Of a stretch of DNA of 64,000 nt, positions 1 through 10,028 are shown piece after piece. The notes below the pieces were generated by a model that was given only the letters and a program-made list of their open reading frames with translations, was not told the DNA's origin and did no database searches. Numbering within the stretch: position 1 is the stretch's first letter; the number at the start of each line of letters is the position of its first letter. Origin of the DNA: Sipunculus nudus (lineage: Eukaryota > Annelida > Sipuncula > Golfingiida > Sipunculidae); the NCBI GenBank assembly GCA_026874595.1, contig CM049310.1, positions 88,541,556 to 88,605,555 of the forward strand, given 5' to 3'. The position numbers and the translations under genes were made by a program.

Positions 1-543
1 GGATCGGCTCTCCATGACACAAAGGGTTTGATTTGGTAATTGAGGTGAGAAGCAAACATATCAATATCAGGTATGCCCCACAGAGAAGTGATATTTTTAA
101 AGTCCTGGGGCAGAGCTTCCACTCTGTTGTATCATGGAGTGTTCGACTTTCTCTGTCTGCTTCCACATTGGAGGTGCCTGCAATGTGAGTAGCTGTAATC
201 CAAATATTGTTGTCTGAGCACCAAAGCCAAATGTCCCTTGCAATAGTATTGCAAATCGGGGATCGACTACCCCCAATATTGTTTATGTATGTAACTGCAG
301 TTGTATTATCCATCTGCAGCAGCAAGTGTTTATCATTAAATTCCTTGCCCAGAGCTTTAAGTCACAGGAATGCTGCTTTAAAATCTAAATAATTTGTATG
401 TTGAAACAAATCAGGGCCCGCCTACCAATTTTGCACCCCAGCCTTTCATAGATGCATCAGTTTGTATGGTGACAGAAGGGTTTCCATGTGAAATGGGGTT
501 ATGATTGTGAGCAGCGTGTTTGATCCACCACTTAAGTTGTTGC
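1..543 (-). pseudogene. DIRS RNase H and following domain, degraded
   Basis: Minus-strand translation gives QLKWWIKHAAHNHNPIS, then IQTDASMKGWGAKL, DFKAAFL, LLLQMDNTTAVTYINNIGGS, ITATHIAGTSNVEAD and ESRTLHDTTEWKL. These are the ordered motifs of the DIRS-type RNase H (catalytic Asp in TDAS, the DNTTAV box and the NVEAD box). A one-base frameshift after the GGP residues and a TGA within the FKAAFL region disable it. The reading continues off the left edge toward where a tyrosine recombinase would be expected. Confidence 0.8.
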
Positions 544-807
544 ATAAAATCAACAATATACTGCACTGGTGTCAGTTTTTATTAAATACAAAGCATTACA
601 AAATCAAAATTGTTGCCAAAGTGGTTGGAATACTGGTCTCTTGTCTAAATGCTGTTAAATATGGAAAAGTATATTATCGACAGTTGGAACAAGAAAAAAT
701 CATGGCCTTAAAACAAAACTGTGGCAACTATGAGGCAAAAATGTCTATTTCTTATGTTGATTCCAGCATAATAAAAACTGACACCAATGCAGTATATTGT
801 TGATTTT
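544..807. repeat. Internal inversion with 40-bp inverted duplication inside the DIRS RT
   Basis: Plus 544-583 and the reverse complement of 768-807 match over about 40 bases with one mismatch. Between them the DIRS coding sequence runs on the PLUS strand (VGILVSCLNAVKYG, YYRQLEQEKIMALK, GNYEAKMSIS), whereas RT upstream (808-1636) and RNase H downstream (1-543) are coded on the MINUS strand. The peptide KINNILHWCQFLL is readable in both orientations, once from each arm. The segment has therefore been flipped, with one junction duplicated as a hairpin arm. A template switch during DNA synthesis is the simplest explanation, but that is inference. Confidence 0.85.
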
Positions 808-1636
808 ATCCTGAGGCAGTGAAACCACCATATTCTGGAAGTCAATAACAAATCCCAAATGTTGGATCACCTGTGAAGGCCTTACAATAGATTTTTACAT
901 ATTGATTGTAAAGCCAAGATCACTAAACAGTTGAAAAGTAGCCCTAATATTTTCAAAACACTGCTCATGTGTGTCACCCATAACCAGAATGTCATCTAAA
1001 TATGCACTTGAAATGAAGCCTAGGCTGCGTAATTTCCCTAGTACTGGCTTCAGCAGCTTAGTAAAATATCTAGGCGCTGGGCTCAAGCCATTAGGCATAC
1101 AAGTGAATTTGAACAATTTACCATTATGCCTGAATTTTATATATTTTTGGTAATTTTCATGTATAGGGACAGAATAATAAGCATCTGATAAATTAATTGA
1201 TCCCATGAAGCATCTGTCTGATACCAGGTTTAGGCATGAAGACATTGTATCCATTTTAAAGTGTTTAAAGGCAATAAATTCATTCAGGTATTTCAGGTTC
1301 AAGATCATTCTAAAAGTATTGTTCCTTTTGGGTCTAAGAAAGATATTTGTATTCCCGAGTTTAATGTTGGCATTCAACAATGACAGATTTTGCAAGCAGT
1401 TTCTCAATCTCAGCATTAACAGCCAATTTTTCTAAGTCTGTAAAGTTACAATGTGCTGGCAGTTTGTTTTGAAATGGAATTTCAGTGAAATCTATAGAAC
1501 AACATTGAACCATACTTAAAATACTGCTATCAGAAGTTATCTGTTGCCATGCAGCCAAATGATCTTTAATCAAGCCAGCCCGAAAGGGTCTATTATGAAT
1601 GGCAATACTGCACACCCATGTGGGCATGCTGCTCAT
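808..1636 (-). pseudogene. DIRS reverse transcriptase (frameshifted)
   Basis: Two overlapping frames, 1361-1636 and 895-1416, together cover the N-terminal approach (AWQQITSD; the EIEKLLAK helix) and the fingers/palm of the reverse transcriptase: HFKMDT, INLSDAYYSVPIHE with the first catalytic Asp, PNGLSPAPRYFTKLLKP, and AYLDDILV with the YxDD box. The frames disagree by one base near 1370, and a stop follows GFTINM at about 895. Homologous coding then continues to 808 (IQHLGFVIDFQ, SLPQDKINNILHW), where the inverted segment interrupts it. RNA-directed DNA polymerase is the family role; this copy cannot make an intact enzyme. Confidence 0.85.
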
Positions 1637-1947
1637 TTCTTTTGAGTATGCTGGTGACTTTTGTTTTGATAATGGGCTTTCCCCCTGCTGTTGGCATTGT
1701 TGTACACCTTGTGATAAGGCTTGTGGCTCTTTGGTTTGTTGAACCGATGTCTGTAGACGTTGCCTAAAAAAGGTATAAATGAGCTTTGCCGCCCGGTAGT
1801 GTTGTAGCTTGGTTTCTTCTTTGTAAGCCTGGATATAACTTTGTAAGTTTCATTGAGTTCCTTCACTGACTGACTCTGCTGGTCCCCAAACAGTTCTCCT
1901 GTCACCGGGTTACTTTCTGAGCACAAAGCCTTGTATTCATCTTTCAT
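1633..1947 (-). pseudogene. DIRS gag-like ORF, C-terminal part
   Basis: A 104-residue frame beginning with a segment like the DIRS gag C-terminus (NPVTGELFGDQ, then VKELNETYKV), followed by a strongly basic His/Lys/Asn-rich tail that could bind nucleic acid. It overlaps the following reverse-transcriptase frame by ATGA at 1633-1636. Overlapping gag and RT frames are common in DIRS elements, so this second overlap may be original rather than damage. Confidence 0.65.
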
Positions 1948-2597
1948 TGATGGTTAAAAAAGCCATCGTCTGCGCAGGTCAAGTTCATGTGAGCTTGAAC
2001 ACAGCATGCCAACTGTTTGAGACAACGTTGTGACAATACCTGTAGCTGTAGGCCCATCACTTTATCCTGAATGGATTTCAACAGCTTATCCATCAGTCCT
2101 ACTAAACTGTTTATGCCTGCGATAAGTGGTCTTTGTACTTTCTGCAAACAAATATCTTCCTGTTTCACTTCTTTGCTAACATTATTAAATATAGCAGAAA
2201 TCACCCTGACTGAGTCTATCACAGTTCTTTGGCCGCAGTGACTTTTCCAGCAATTTTTCAAGGGATTCTTTGTCCATACCCCTCTCCATGTCACAACATT
2301 GGCCAGTTGCTCGTTAATTTCAGGCCCTGTAGACTCTGCCTGGTTTACAGCTTTAGCCATTGTCACAAGGATGTTATCGTCACAATAGTCACTGCTGGAG
2401 CTGGAAGCATCTTCATGGCCAGTCACCTGAGCCTCTGGGATATCCTCCCTGGCTTTTATCGGAGGGACTACTTCCGTGTCAGAATCCGAAATGCAATGCT
2501 CCTCATCAGAAGCATAATCAGCCTGTTCTTGCCATTGGTCTCTTGCTGCCTTCAGTTCAGTTATGATGGGAGTCACCATTTTCACGGTATCTGTCAA
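1944..2597 (-). pseudogene. DIRS gag-like ORF, middle part
   Basis: A 217-residue frame. The first third is acidic (Glu/Asp/Ser-rich); the rest is helical and resembles the conserved middle of DIRS gag-like proteins, with leucine-spaced heptads (ISAIFNNVSKEV, LVGLMDKLLKSI) and a Cys/His tail. It ends in TGA overlapping the next frame's ATG (ATGA at 1944-1947). In related elements this region and the next are usually one protein, so the break may be a frameshift, although the exact ATGA overlap is worth noting. Confidence 0.6.
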
Positions 2598-2640
2598 AGC
2601 AGCAATCTGTTGCTTGAGTTCATTGATCTGTTTCTTTGTA

Positions 2641-3261
2641 TCAGGGTCTGTTTGGATTTATCTTTATGTCTATCAGCTTGTCATGCGAATGGCTAGAAGC
2701 TGAGCTTACCCTGCGACTGGAGCTGCTGCCGGCGCTGTGTCTCCGGCTGCGTTCTGACGGAGTCTTACTCCCCGAGATCGTGCAAGATCCTGATTCTGAC
2801 GTCCCATGGTTACTGGGCATTTGTCCATTTTCAGTGTTATTGTTGCAAATGACATTGTTTTGGCCATTCTGAGGCGGATCGACAGCCGCCTTATTACCGC
2901 TAATATGTTCTGCCTTGGGGCCGCCATGTTTGTTGTTATGCTTCATTTGCGTCAGCGCTGAGTTTCCGCTCCTGTCAGTTATACTTTTCTTGTGAGCCAT
3001 TTCTAATAACCCTGTTGGGGCGTTGCTGGGATTAATGTCCCGCTGATCGTTTCTGGCTTGTGATTCCATCCCCTGTAGGATGTTTCCAACCACGCCTTTT
3101 TCGATCCTGTGATCGTTTGACGTCATATCGCTTTCACTGGCTTCCAGTGAAGCTTGAGAGGTCGGGCTTCCCGACTGCAAATCTGGATATCTGCGAAGAG
3201 TTCTCCACAGATTTCTATCCAGAAGGTTTATACAACTGGTCGTGTACAGGTAGCGGTGCAA
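2641..3261 (-). pseudogene. DIRS gag-like ORF, N-terminal part
   Basis: A 206-residue open frame rich in Ser, Asn, Gly and His with no recognisable fold; a Ser/Arg-rich stretch (SAGSSSSRRVSSASS) lies near its end. By position it is the start of the DIRS gag-like protein, which is poorly conserved and low in complexity at its N-terminus. It stops at 2641, 44 bases before the next frame begins, so the gag frame is interrupted here. The assignment rests on its place upstream of the other gag and RT frames, not on motif recognition. Confidence 0.5.
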
Positions 3262-3743
3262 TAAATGTTCTAAAACGTCCGTATATTATAAGAAAAACAC
3301 AATAACTTTCCAAGCAAAAGATCGTTCGTAGTGAACCTCTCAAGATGTTTAGTCACATGACCTCTCAGTATGCGCGCGCATATCTCGTTTGGTCTTGCAT
3401 GCTGGGTGAATGAAAGAATTATGTTTAAAGAACAGCATTCCCGGCGCACTAGGTTAGAGTGTAGAAGTGTAACCAGCAGTATATCGTTTATACATTGTGC
3501 ATATTTTTAATAATGACTTAGTTTTTATAAATATTATTGAGTATTAGTGGGTCCTTCTTGTGTTTGTCTAAGTTGTAAGACGAACGCGGACAAAATCCTG
3601 GTCACACGTAACAATGTTCACATAAAATCATGAAACGCCTCTTTAAAATTAAGTACAATGCTTGTACATTTGAACCATCTTGATAAGATATATCCTTGAT
3701 GGGATGAAATATGTAACTTTGTATAAAATTACCATAAATAAAT
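3262..3743. other. No gene seen; possible DIRS terminus
   Basis: AT-rich DNA with a CpG-containing patch near 3370-3400. No convincing ORF. It could include the DIRS terminal repeat, but its partner would be outside the window. Confidence 0.3.
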
Positions 3744-3744
3744 A

Positions 3745-3801
<57 letters not shown>
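3744..3801. repeat. (TA)n microsatellite
   Basis: An almost uninterrupted TA array. It abuts the tRNA-derived SINE and may be its expanded 3' tail, given that element's minus orientation. Confidence 0.9.
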
Positions 3802-3802
<1 letters not shown>

Positions 3803-3920
3803 GAAGCTTCGTAACAATTTTTTTCAGGGGAAAATACTGGGCCGATCCCGGATTCGTATCCATGTGGGTAGCGCACAAGTCCTACGTACCAACCGCTTCG
3901 CTAGAAAAGCTTGCCTCACT
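3802..3920 (-). mobile_element. tRNA-derived SINE
   Basis: On the minus strand 3915-3838 reads like a tRNA body: TAGCGAAGCGGTTGG resembles a polymerase III A box, and GGATACGAATCCGGG, about 45 bases on, resembles a B box/T arm. The cloverleaf is imperfect, so this is not a usable tRNA. It is followed by a short unrelated segment and the (TA)n tail, the usual layout of a short tRNA-derived SINE. Confidence 0.6.
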
Positions 3921-5182
3921 AGCAAGACAGTTCGGTCCGCTTTTATATCACCCAATAACAATATATATATATTACCTAAATAAAACAGTGTTTTGGAAGG
4001 AGTAGTAAATTAAACACTATGAATTCGCAAATTCAAAAAAGAATTATGCTTCATGTGTGATGATTTTTATTTTCCAACCGAGACCGTTTCATTTCCCTCT
4101 AAGTCCGTTCTAGAATACAGGGATCGAAAACAATATGATCATTGTCATGTTAAAGTTAAAAGTTCAAAATACAGGAATATCAACATGCCCCTCCAAAATT
4201 TAAGTTCCTTACAGGAACACCAGGTGGCGCTAGTTATTAGCACGTTGATGTACATCAGAACACAATCCCCTCCCCTTTCCTCTCACTCCCACTTATTCAA
4301 ACTGATTGAAAAAAGAAGATCAGGTGTAATCAGTTTTAATGAATTTACGTGTTCACAGAATCTTGAATCTTAAAGGGGAAGAATTACTTATATTTTTAAT
4401 GAAACATTTAAAGGAAATAGCTGGGTTTTTTTAAAGAAACAAAAGGAAAACATGTTTGGCCACATGCGTTGAACTGGGAAGTGGTGCTAAATTATTAACA
4501 TAAACTAGGCTGACATATGTTTAAAAGTAACATACATCCAAAACAGCTGCATCAGTCACACTTAAAAGAGAACCAACCAAAATATAAAATACAGTGCGTG
4601 TATAAATACTTTAATACGACGACACCAACGACGGGTTCTTAATCAACAAATGTATAAATAGACATTTTGTTACAATGAGACAGAAAGGAAAAAAGATGTC
4701 GAGGGCACTGGACCCGGGCTCATGATTTTGCACACCACACGCATTTACGTCATTTCCTGTGAAAGTCTTCGGTCTAATTCCAAATGCTGTGATCACTATC
4801 CTGCACTAAGATTTCAAAGTAAATATAGTTTCTAGAAGTGTTACTTTTAAATGTTCGTCTAAACGACTAGATATTGCACAGGGTACGCACTAGACTTGTA
4901 AAACAAGTTAATTGTTTCATAAAGATTTAATATTTATAGTAATTCATGAGTTTAAGACAGTTTTTCAAGATTGAACTCCAATATGGAGTGAAGTTGTCAA
5001 ATTGTTCGGTACCCTAAAATATCAAATAAACACCATCTAACAGCCTATCTATGGCTAATGTCCCAGACCTAAACGACTTTTGTATAAGAACAAACTATAA
5101 ATGGTCATTTTGCTGCCGCGAAGTTGCATAAAGAGGTTCAAAATGGCTAGTTCAGGAGTTAGCCGACAGATGGCAGAACATC
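3921..5182. other. Intergenic / 3' flank, no gene seen
   Basis: AT-rich, with short unsupported ORFs only. On the minus strand it is the 3' flank of the basic-protein gene. No AATAAA was found on that strand between 4500 and 5183; ATTAAA variants (about 4926 and 4609) are the nearest polyadenylation-signal candidates. Confidence 0.4.
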
Positions 5183-5238
5183 CTATTTCTTCTCCGCCTT
5201 CTTCGCTGCTTTCTTGGCGCTCTTCTTTCCCGTTTTCT
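5183..5238 (-). CDS. Basic-protein gene, last coding exon
   Basis: The acceptor is TTTTAAACAG before 5238. It codes for KKTGKKSAKKAAKKAEKK followed by TAG at 5185-5183. Any 3' UTR continues below 5183. Confidence 0.7.
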
Positions 5239-5295
5239 CTGTTTAAAATAAAAAAAAATTAATTTTAGCATAATCAGGTATATGTGTTTGTGATA

Positions 5296-5358
<63 letters not shown>

Positions 5359-7041
5359 TATTGTGTTACGCTCCCGAGGCAGCGGAAATCTTGCGCTTCT
5401 AAAGAAGCAACGGATTTTTTTCCGCTGCCTGCTTTGACCGTTAATGATACACTTAGACACCAGGTGGCGGTTCGTTGTCTGCTGAAAAAACGTGCGTATG
5501 ATGTGACAAGCAGCTAACCAGATGCCGATTAACAAACACTCGACAGGCATCCTGGCTCCGCCCATAGCTGCGCTTCAAGGGTCTCTTGATGACAGTTTAT
5601 GGTCGAATTTTAATTGCTCCCTCGGCATTCTCGCATCATCGACCGATTCGATTATGACATTACGACTATGTTAGCGTAGCAATGTGTCTGTTGTCTGCAA
5701 AACTAAAACCAGCAAAGGAGGTATGCACGGAGCCTTTGTTGTTACATTTCGTTTGAATTACAGCACACCGGCCGGGCATCCTATGTGCCCAAGGCCCTTA
5801 GCAAACCACATCTGAGGCCATTCTCTCTGAGCCTGTGGCCTGTTCAGACGAATGCCAAGGCGGTGAGCTGTCACTCAAAACGAAATGAACAACATTGGCT
5901 CCGTGTATTCCTCGCTTGGCTGGTAAACCGTTTTGTCTTCCAGCACTGGGTCTCATCTGATTGGACCAAAATACAGTGCTCCCCTCTGGTGTAGCGATTC
6001 AGGATACGAAGTCAAAACAAACAGCGCTTACGATATAGGTAGTAGGCCTATAGGTAAAGCGCTGTGTAAAGAGCGTCAGATTTTGTGTGAGCGAATATGC
6101 TATATACATGTGTGTGCGTGAGTGTGTGTGTGGAGGGTTACACAAAAAAAGTTAAACTTATTTGTACGGTTGGGACATGGGCCAAGGAAGACTCGTTAAA
6201 TTTGTGGTGATAACATGCCTTGGTGGAGGTATTCGTTCAGTGAGTACCATTCTAATTTGTCTATTGCAATACAAATTCTAGTTCACACGTTTCATTAAGC
6301 AAATGAATAGTAGATCGTAAGTCTGGATTATATTTCTATGGAAATTATTTTAAAAATGGCAAAGTTTTGTAGAGCTTTTAGAAATTTGTAGTGACGGTAA
6401 AGGTTGATCATTCAATCTACATTATGCTTAAGGATCACTCATACAGACTGGTAAGGGTCAGGGGAGGACAGGGCGAAAACAATATCTGTTGGCTGATGTT
6501 GTTTAAGTTCCAGGGCCTGTTTCCCACCCCAATCAGCCCCTTGTAAGGGCCCTTGACTAAAACCTTACGTCGGAAACATGTAACAGTAAAGCTGCAAGTA
6601 CAGACACACCCTGTTGGCATCTTCCAGGCATTAAAGGAGGGTCGGGAAAGCTTGTCTAAACTGTCAAACTCCCTAAAATTAAAATTTGTCACATTTCAAG
6701 GGAACACATTTTGTTTACATTACACATGGGCAACCTTACAATCTATGACTAATTCTACGAATTCTATGCCACTAAAACACCAATGATTATGTAAGTAACC
6801 TTGAAACAATTCTTATTCAACATATTTGAACGGACAACAATATACTGTGCATTGTACAGTGCATTGTGGGGGAAATGTTTCCGAAGTTTACCAACAATTC
6901 CTAACCAATAGAGTCGTACGCTTGAGAGAAGGATACAGCGCCCTCTGGTACCGACATGCGATATTAACCAGCTGGGTGGAGAGAGTATGGCAACGTGTAC
7001 GGATTTGTTAGTATATGTGACGCGTGTGACGTCATACTTAC
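5239..7041. other. Intron of the basic-protein gene; no other gene seen
   Basis: Contains a (GT)n microsatellite at about 5311-5358 and a GC-richer stretch near 5370-6060 with short ORFs lacking homology I can recognise. 6470-6700 has the feel of a degenerate interspersed repeat but has no partner in the window. Confidence 0.4.
5311..5358. repeat. (GT)n microsatellite
   Basis: About 24 uninterrupted GT units. Confidence 0.95.
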
Positions 7042-7089
7042 TTGCTACTTTTCCGGCTTTCTTTGGTTTTGTAGCCTTCTTTGGTTTAG
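7042..7089 (-). CDS. Basic-protein gene, middle coding exon (48 bp)
   Basis: The acceptor is TTATCTTAG before 7089 and the donor is A|GTAAGTATG after 7042. It codes for (A)KPKKATKPKKAGKVA, containing two copies of a KPKKA module, which suggests growth by short internal duplication. Confidence 0.7.
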
Positions 7090-8013
7090 CTAAGATAAAC
7101 AAAAACATTTAAGATTTAACAACAAAATGATGTCAAGCATATCAGTTCATTTCCACGAGCATTCCACACTGCTTTTCGTCTGCTCGTCAAGTGATCCGCC
7201 ATCTTGGGTTACTTTAAATGAAACATGATAAGTGAAAGTGACTCCGATAGAAGCCTCGCTTATAAAGATATGATACGGCGTTTCACTTTTGTGGTTTGAC
7301 ATATGATAAATACAATCTTTGTTTGTTTTCTTAAGAACCCGAACACATAATGTCAGTCATCGTTTAGAGATGGTGCTGGTGTACGTGCACATGGTGAAAA
7401 TGTTTATTTTTCAAAGACATAGACTGATGGGTCTGAATAAACTTGTCTGTGAATTCATAGAAAGTATATTTCAACGTGCAGCTAACCGCTGTTTGTGCAG
7501 CTGTAATTTTGTATTTGTGTAGTTTAAAATTAAAAGTTTTGCTCCCGTCACAGACTGAAAATCCACTTTTATGCCGATGTGTCAATAATTGAATATCATC
7601 AATCACACATATCAATGCTATACACCGTATACTTAGTAATTGGCTCTGGGATCAGTTTGCAAGCAATCTGTTATATTTCTTTAAAAATTTATTTCATAAA
7701 ATTCACACTGCCTAAATAATCTACATATTCATTAACAAACCATAACAGCTGATAATGGTTAAACCTTATAATTAAAAACCCTTTTCCCTGATGACTTCTT
7801 GATAACTGCCTATCTAGAGTTCTAAACTTCCTACAAATATTCCCTGTATATATACATACGCGTTTTACTTAATGAAACGTTATTGGTCGACACAGAGTGG
7901 TTGGATTTTGCAGAGATAGATTGATCAGTCTGGATTAAATTCATCGAGTATTCATGTATTGTCTACTAGATGATTTAATTAGAAAGTACCATCAGAAAAT
8001 TTATTGTACATAC
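7090..8013. other. Intron of the basic-protein gene; nothing else seen
   Basis: AT-rich intron between the first two coding exons. Short ORFs (for example 7319-7522) show no domain and are probably chance. Confidence 0.4.
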
Positions 8014-8076
8014 CTGGGCTCTTTTTTGGTTTTGCTGCTGCTTTTGCTTTAGCCATTGTGAAAAATCTGACCTACT
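8014..8076 (-). CDS. Basic-protein gene, exon with start codon
   Basis: The acceptor is TTTTTACTTTTCAG before 8076 (minus strand), followed by a 20-base leader and ATG at 8056-8054. The exon codes for MAKAKAAAKPKKSP and ends at 8014 with one base of the next codon, before GTATGT. Confidence 0.7.
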
Positions 8077-8182
8077 CTGAAAAGTAAAAAGACAGACGTA
8101 TCTTTGTATTCACTCAGATAATACATACAAAGGCTGGGGTACTTTTTTTGTAAACTTATACGAATATTAAAATATTTAATTG

Positions 8183-8186
<4 letters not shown>

Positions 8187-8248
<62 letters not shown>

Positions 8249-8272
8249 TCAGAGAGAGAGAGTCAGAGAGAG

Positions 8273-8323
<51 letters not shown>
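8187..8323. repeat. Compound (TA)n-(GA)n microsatellite
   Basis: A TA run to about 8224 is followed by GA repeats to 8323 broken by three TCAGAGAG interruptions. It lies in the probable first intron of the basic-protein gene. Confidence 0.95.
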
Positions 8324-8325
<2 letters not shown>

Positions 8326-8884
8326 CAGCACAGGCATATTAATAGCATTATATATAGTAGCGCCGATATATCTTCAAGGGGATGTGTATGTCGGTCGATG
8401 GGGGGTCACCATCGATTCAATAATCCCCCGAACGCTGAAATATCATTTTCCCTAGTTAAAGTGCATATAACCCCTTTCCCCCTAAGGCCCCTTGTATTGG
8501 TGCCACTGGTTATATAAAGTAGGATAATCGCTCAGCATGCGTTCAAAATCACAGATTGCAGTAGCATATATTTACGTAAAGCAAATTATAAAACATTTAG
8601 TTTGCTTCAAAGCAGGTATTACATATATGAAGTAATACTATATTAAACGCTTTAAAATCGATTTTTAAGGCCCTATCCTATCTGTTGTCCTAGATTCTGA
8701 TATATAATGTTGCATATATACTGTTATAAACTCTCATTTATCGATAACCTATTTTAGTCATGCATGGAGAATTAACCCCGAATGATTAGCTGGACTCCTT
8801 ATTTATTTCATTCTTTTCTCCTAGAAGTCAAACAGTTGCCGCCCTAACAAACAATCATGCAGCGCAAATACAAACGATTCAAAT

Positions 8885-9165
8885 CCAGCATTTTCTGTTT
8901 TAATCTGTGTGTAGTTGCTAAGGTTACTATGATGCAATTATGAGGTTAAAACTTTACAAAGGTACCGTCATCACTTGAAGTTATTAAATCAATTAGAAAA
9001 TGTTTCTGATCAAGACGTGTTAGTCAAGCGATGACATAAACATCATCATAAATTTGCATTTTTCGATTTAATCTGTGGTAGTTGCTATGGTTACTTAAAT
9101 GCATTTTACCAAGGTACTATATATTTATCATATCATTTGAATATATCAAATCACTTTTATTCAAA
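8885..9165 (+). repeat. Diverged direct duplication, about 165-bp period
   Basis: 8887-9000 and 9053-9165 align: both read GCATTTT..., then TTTAATCTGTG, GTAGTTGCTA, GGTTACT, AAGGTAC, and later ATCA..TTGAA and AAATCA. The copies differ by substitutions and small indels, so the duplication is old. Confidence 0.65.
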
Positions 9166-9903
9166 CATTGTTATTAAAGCGGCGACATTACATTTCAGGA
9201 ATAGCTGATACCAATCTGTTAATTTACAGGAACCAGGATTCAACAGTCTGAAAGGGACAGTGACGTGGATACAAATATTTGCAACAGGAAGTAATTCGAA
9301 ACTTACAGCTGGGACCGTTACCACAATTGTGTATGCTTGTGGACAAAACCTGGAAACTACATTCAGCTGTTGATTAACCCAAGCGGGTTACTGTGGAAAA
9401 TTTCACCCAAAAACCCAGTTTTGAAAACGGACCAAAAATATGTAATCGAACAGAGATATTTTGGGAAGAAGTATTCTAGTTATAACAGTTAAATTGCTTG
9501 GGCCATCTCCGTGTGTGGGGTTTGTGGTACAACACACAACCCTCGCTTAACACAAACAGTAGCGGGTGCGCGCGCAGCTCAGTGAACCCGTACGCCCAAA
9601 CAATTCGAATAATGCCTGGAGCTAAAACGATATCCGTAGCGTTGTGCAGAATCGTGCGCTCTGCCCGGCAAAGTCAATTAACCCAGTTCTTAATATATGT
9701 TAACCTAGCAGAGCTTTGACCTACGCTATTGCTAGCATTAAGCTCCATGTAAACAGAGTAAAGACGCGCACTGCGCGACCTAATTACGTCCACGTAATAT
9801 GTTGCCTTCCGAGAAAAAAAAAATATATATTTTATATTGGATATTCTAATGATCTAATGATGTCTAGTTTTTATAAAGCCAATGTCAAAATAGTTTTTCT
9901 TAC

Positions 9904-9993
9904 CTGCCTCGGCGTGTGTACCAGCTGGAAATGAAATTTGGCGTTAAGCGCTGCTAACCTCGGTGCGTTCTGATGAATGTATCTGGGCTAACT
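9904..9993 (-). other. Probable non-coding first exon of the basic-protein gene
   Basis: The donor GAGGCAG|GTAAGA lies at 9904/9903 on the minus strand. Upstream, about 90 bases contain no ATG, and an initiator-like TTTCAGTT at about 9993 sits roughly 28 bases below the TATA box. Use of this exon is inferred from spacing and splice signals, not proven. Confidence 0.5.
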
Positions 9994-10014
9994 GAAAGGA
10001 CGCGCTCTCAGGGT

Positions 10015-10028
10015 TGTATATAAATATC
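10015..10028 (-). promoter_or_regulatory. TATA box candidate for the basic-protein gene
   Basis: The minus strand reads GATATTTATATACA, a TATA-like element about 28-30 bases upstream of the initiator-like TTTCAGTT. The flank is locally CpG-rich (CCCGCGTCACTG, GAGAGCGCGTCC), unlike the AT-rich surroundings. Confidence 0.5.

Larger units (their letters stand above)
1..3300 (-). mobile_element. DIRS-type retrotransposon, decayed, 3' part beyond left edge
   Basis: On the minus strand the order is gag-like ORFs, reverse transcriptase, then RNase H, as in DIRS-group retrotransposons. The reverse transcriptase reads SDAYYSVPI, then PNGLSPAPRYFTKLLKP, then the YLDD active site; the PNGLSPAPR/FTKLLKP wording is typical of DIRS rather than Gypsy. 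The tyrosine recombinase expected downstream would lie left of base 1 and is not seen. Frameshifts, stops and a 264-bp internal inversion show this copy is dead. The 5' boundary is uncertain: the last gag-like ORF begins at 3261, and 3262-3480, with a GCGCGCGC core near 3375, could hold a terminal repeat, but I cannot align it to anything in the window. Confidence 0.85.
5183..9993 (-). other. Gene: 48-aa Lys/Ala-rich basic protein (histone H1-tail / protamine-like), four exons
   Basis: Joining 8056-8014, 7089-7042 and 5238-5183 on the minus strand gives exactly 49 codons: ATG, 47 more residues and TAG. Both coding introns have GT-AG ends and frame is kept. The product starts MAKAKAAAKPKKSPAKPKKA and ends KKAAKKAEKK; about half the residues are Lys and most of the rest Ala, Pro, Gly, Ser and Thr, with no aromatic residue. 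This is the composition of a linker-histone C-terminal tail or of a mollusc sperm nuclear basic protein; DNA or chromatin binding is inferred from charge alone. An apparent 5' UTR intron (acceptor before 8076) and a non-coding first exon with a TATA box near 10021 complete the model. Introns are about 1.8 kb, 0.9 kb and 1.8 kb. An alternative is a lysine-rich protein unrelated to chromatin. Confidence 0.7.

Noticed and set aside
2229-2696. Plus-strand ORFs over 2229-2872
   Set aside because: Opposite-strand shadows of the DIRS gag-like frames, with no recognisable content.
3838-3915. Functional tRNA gene
   Set aside because: A-box and B-box-like words are present but the stems do not close properly. 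SINE head more likely.
8130-8460. 91-codon ORF with Arg-Glu repeats
   Set aside because: Encoded by the (GA)n microsatellite.
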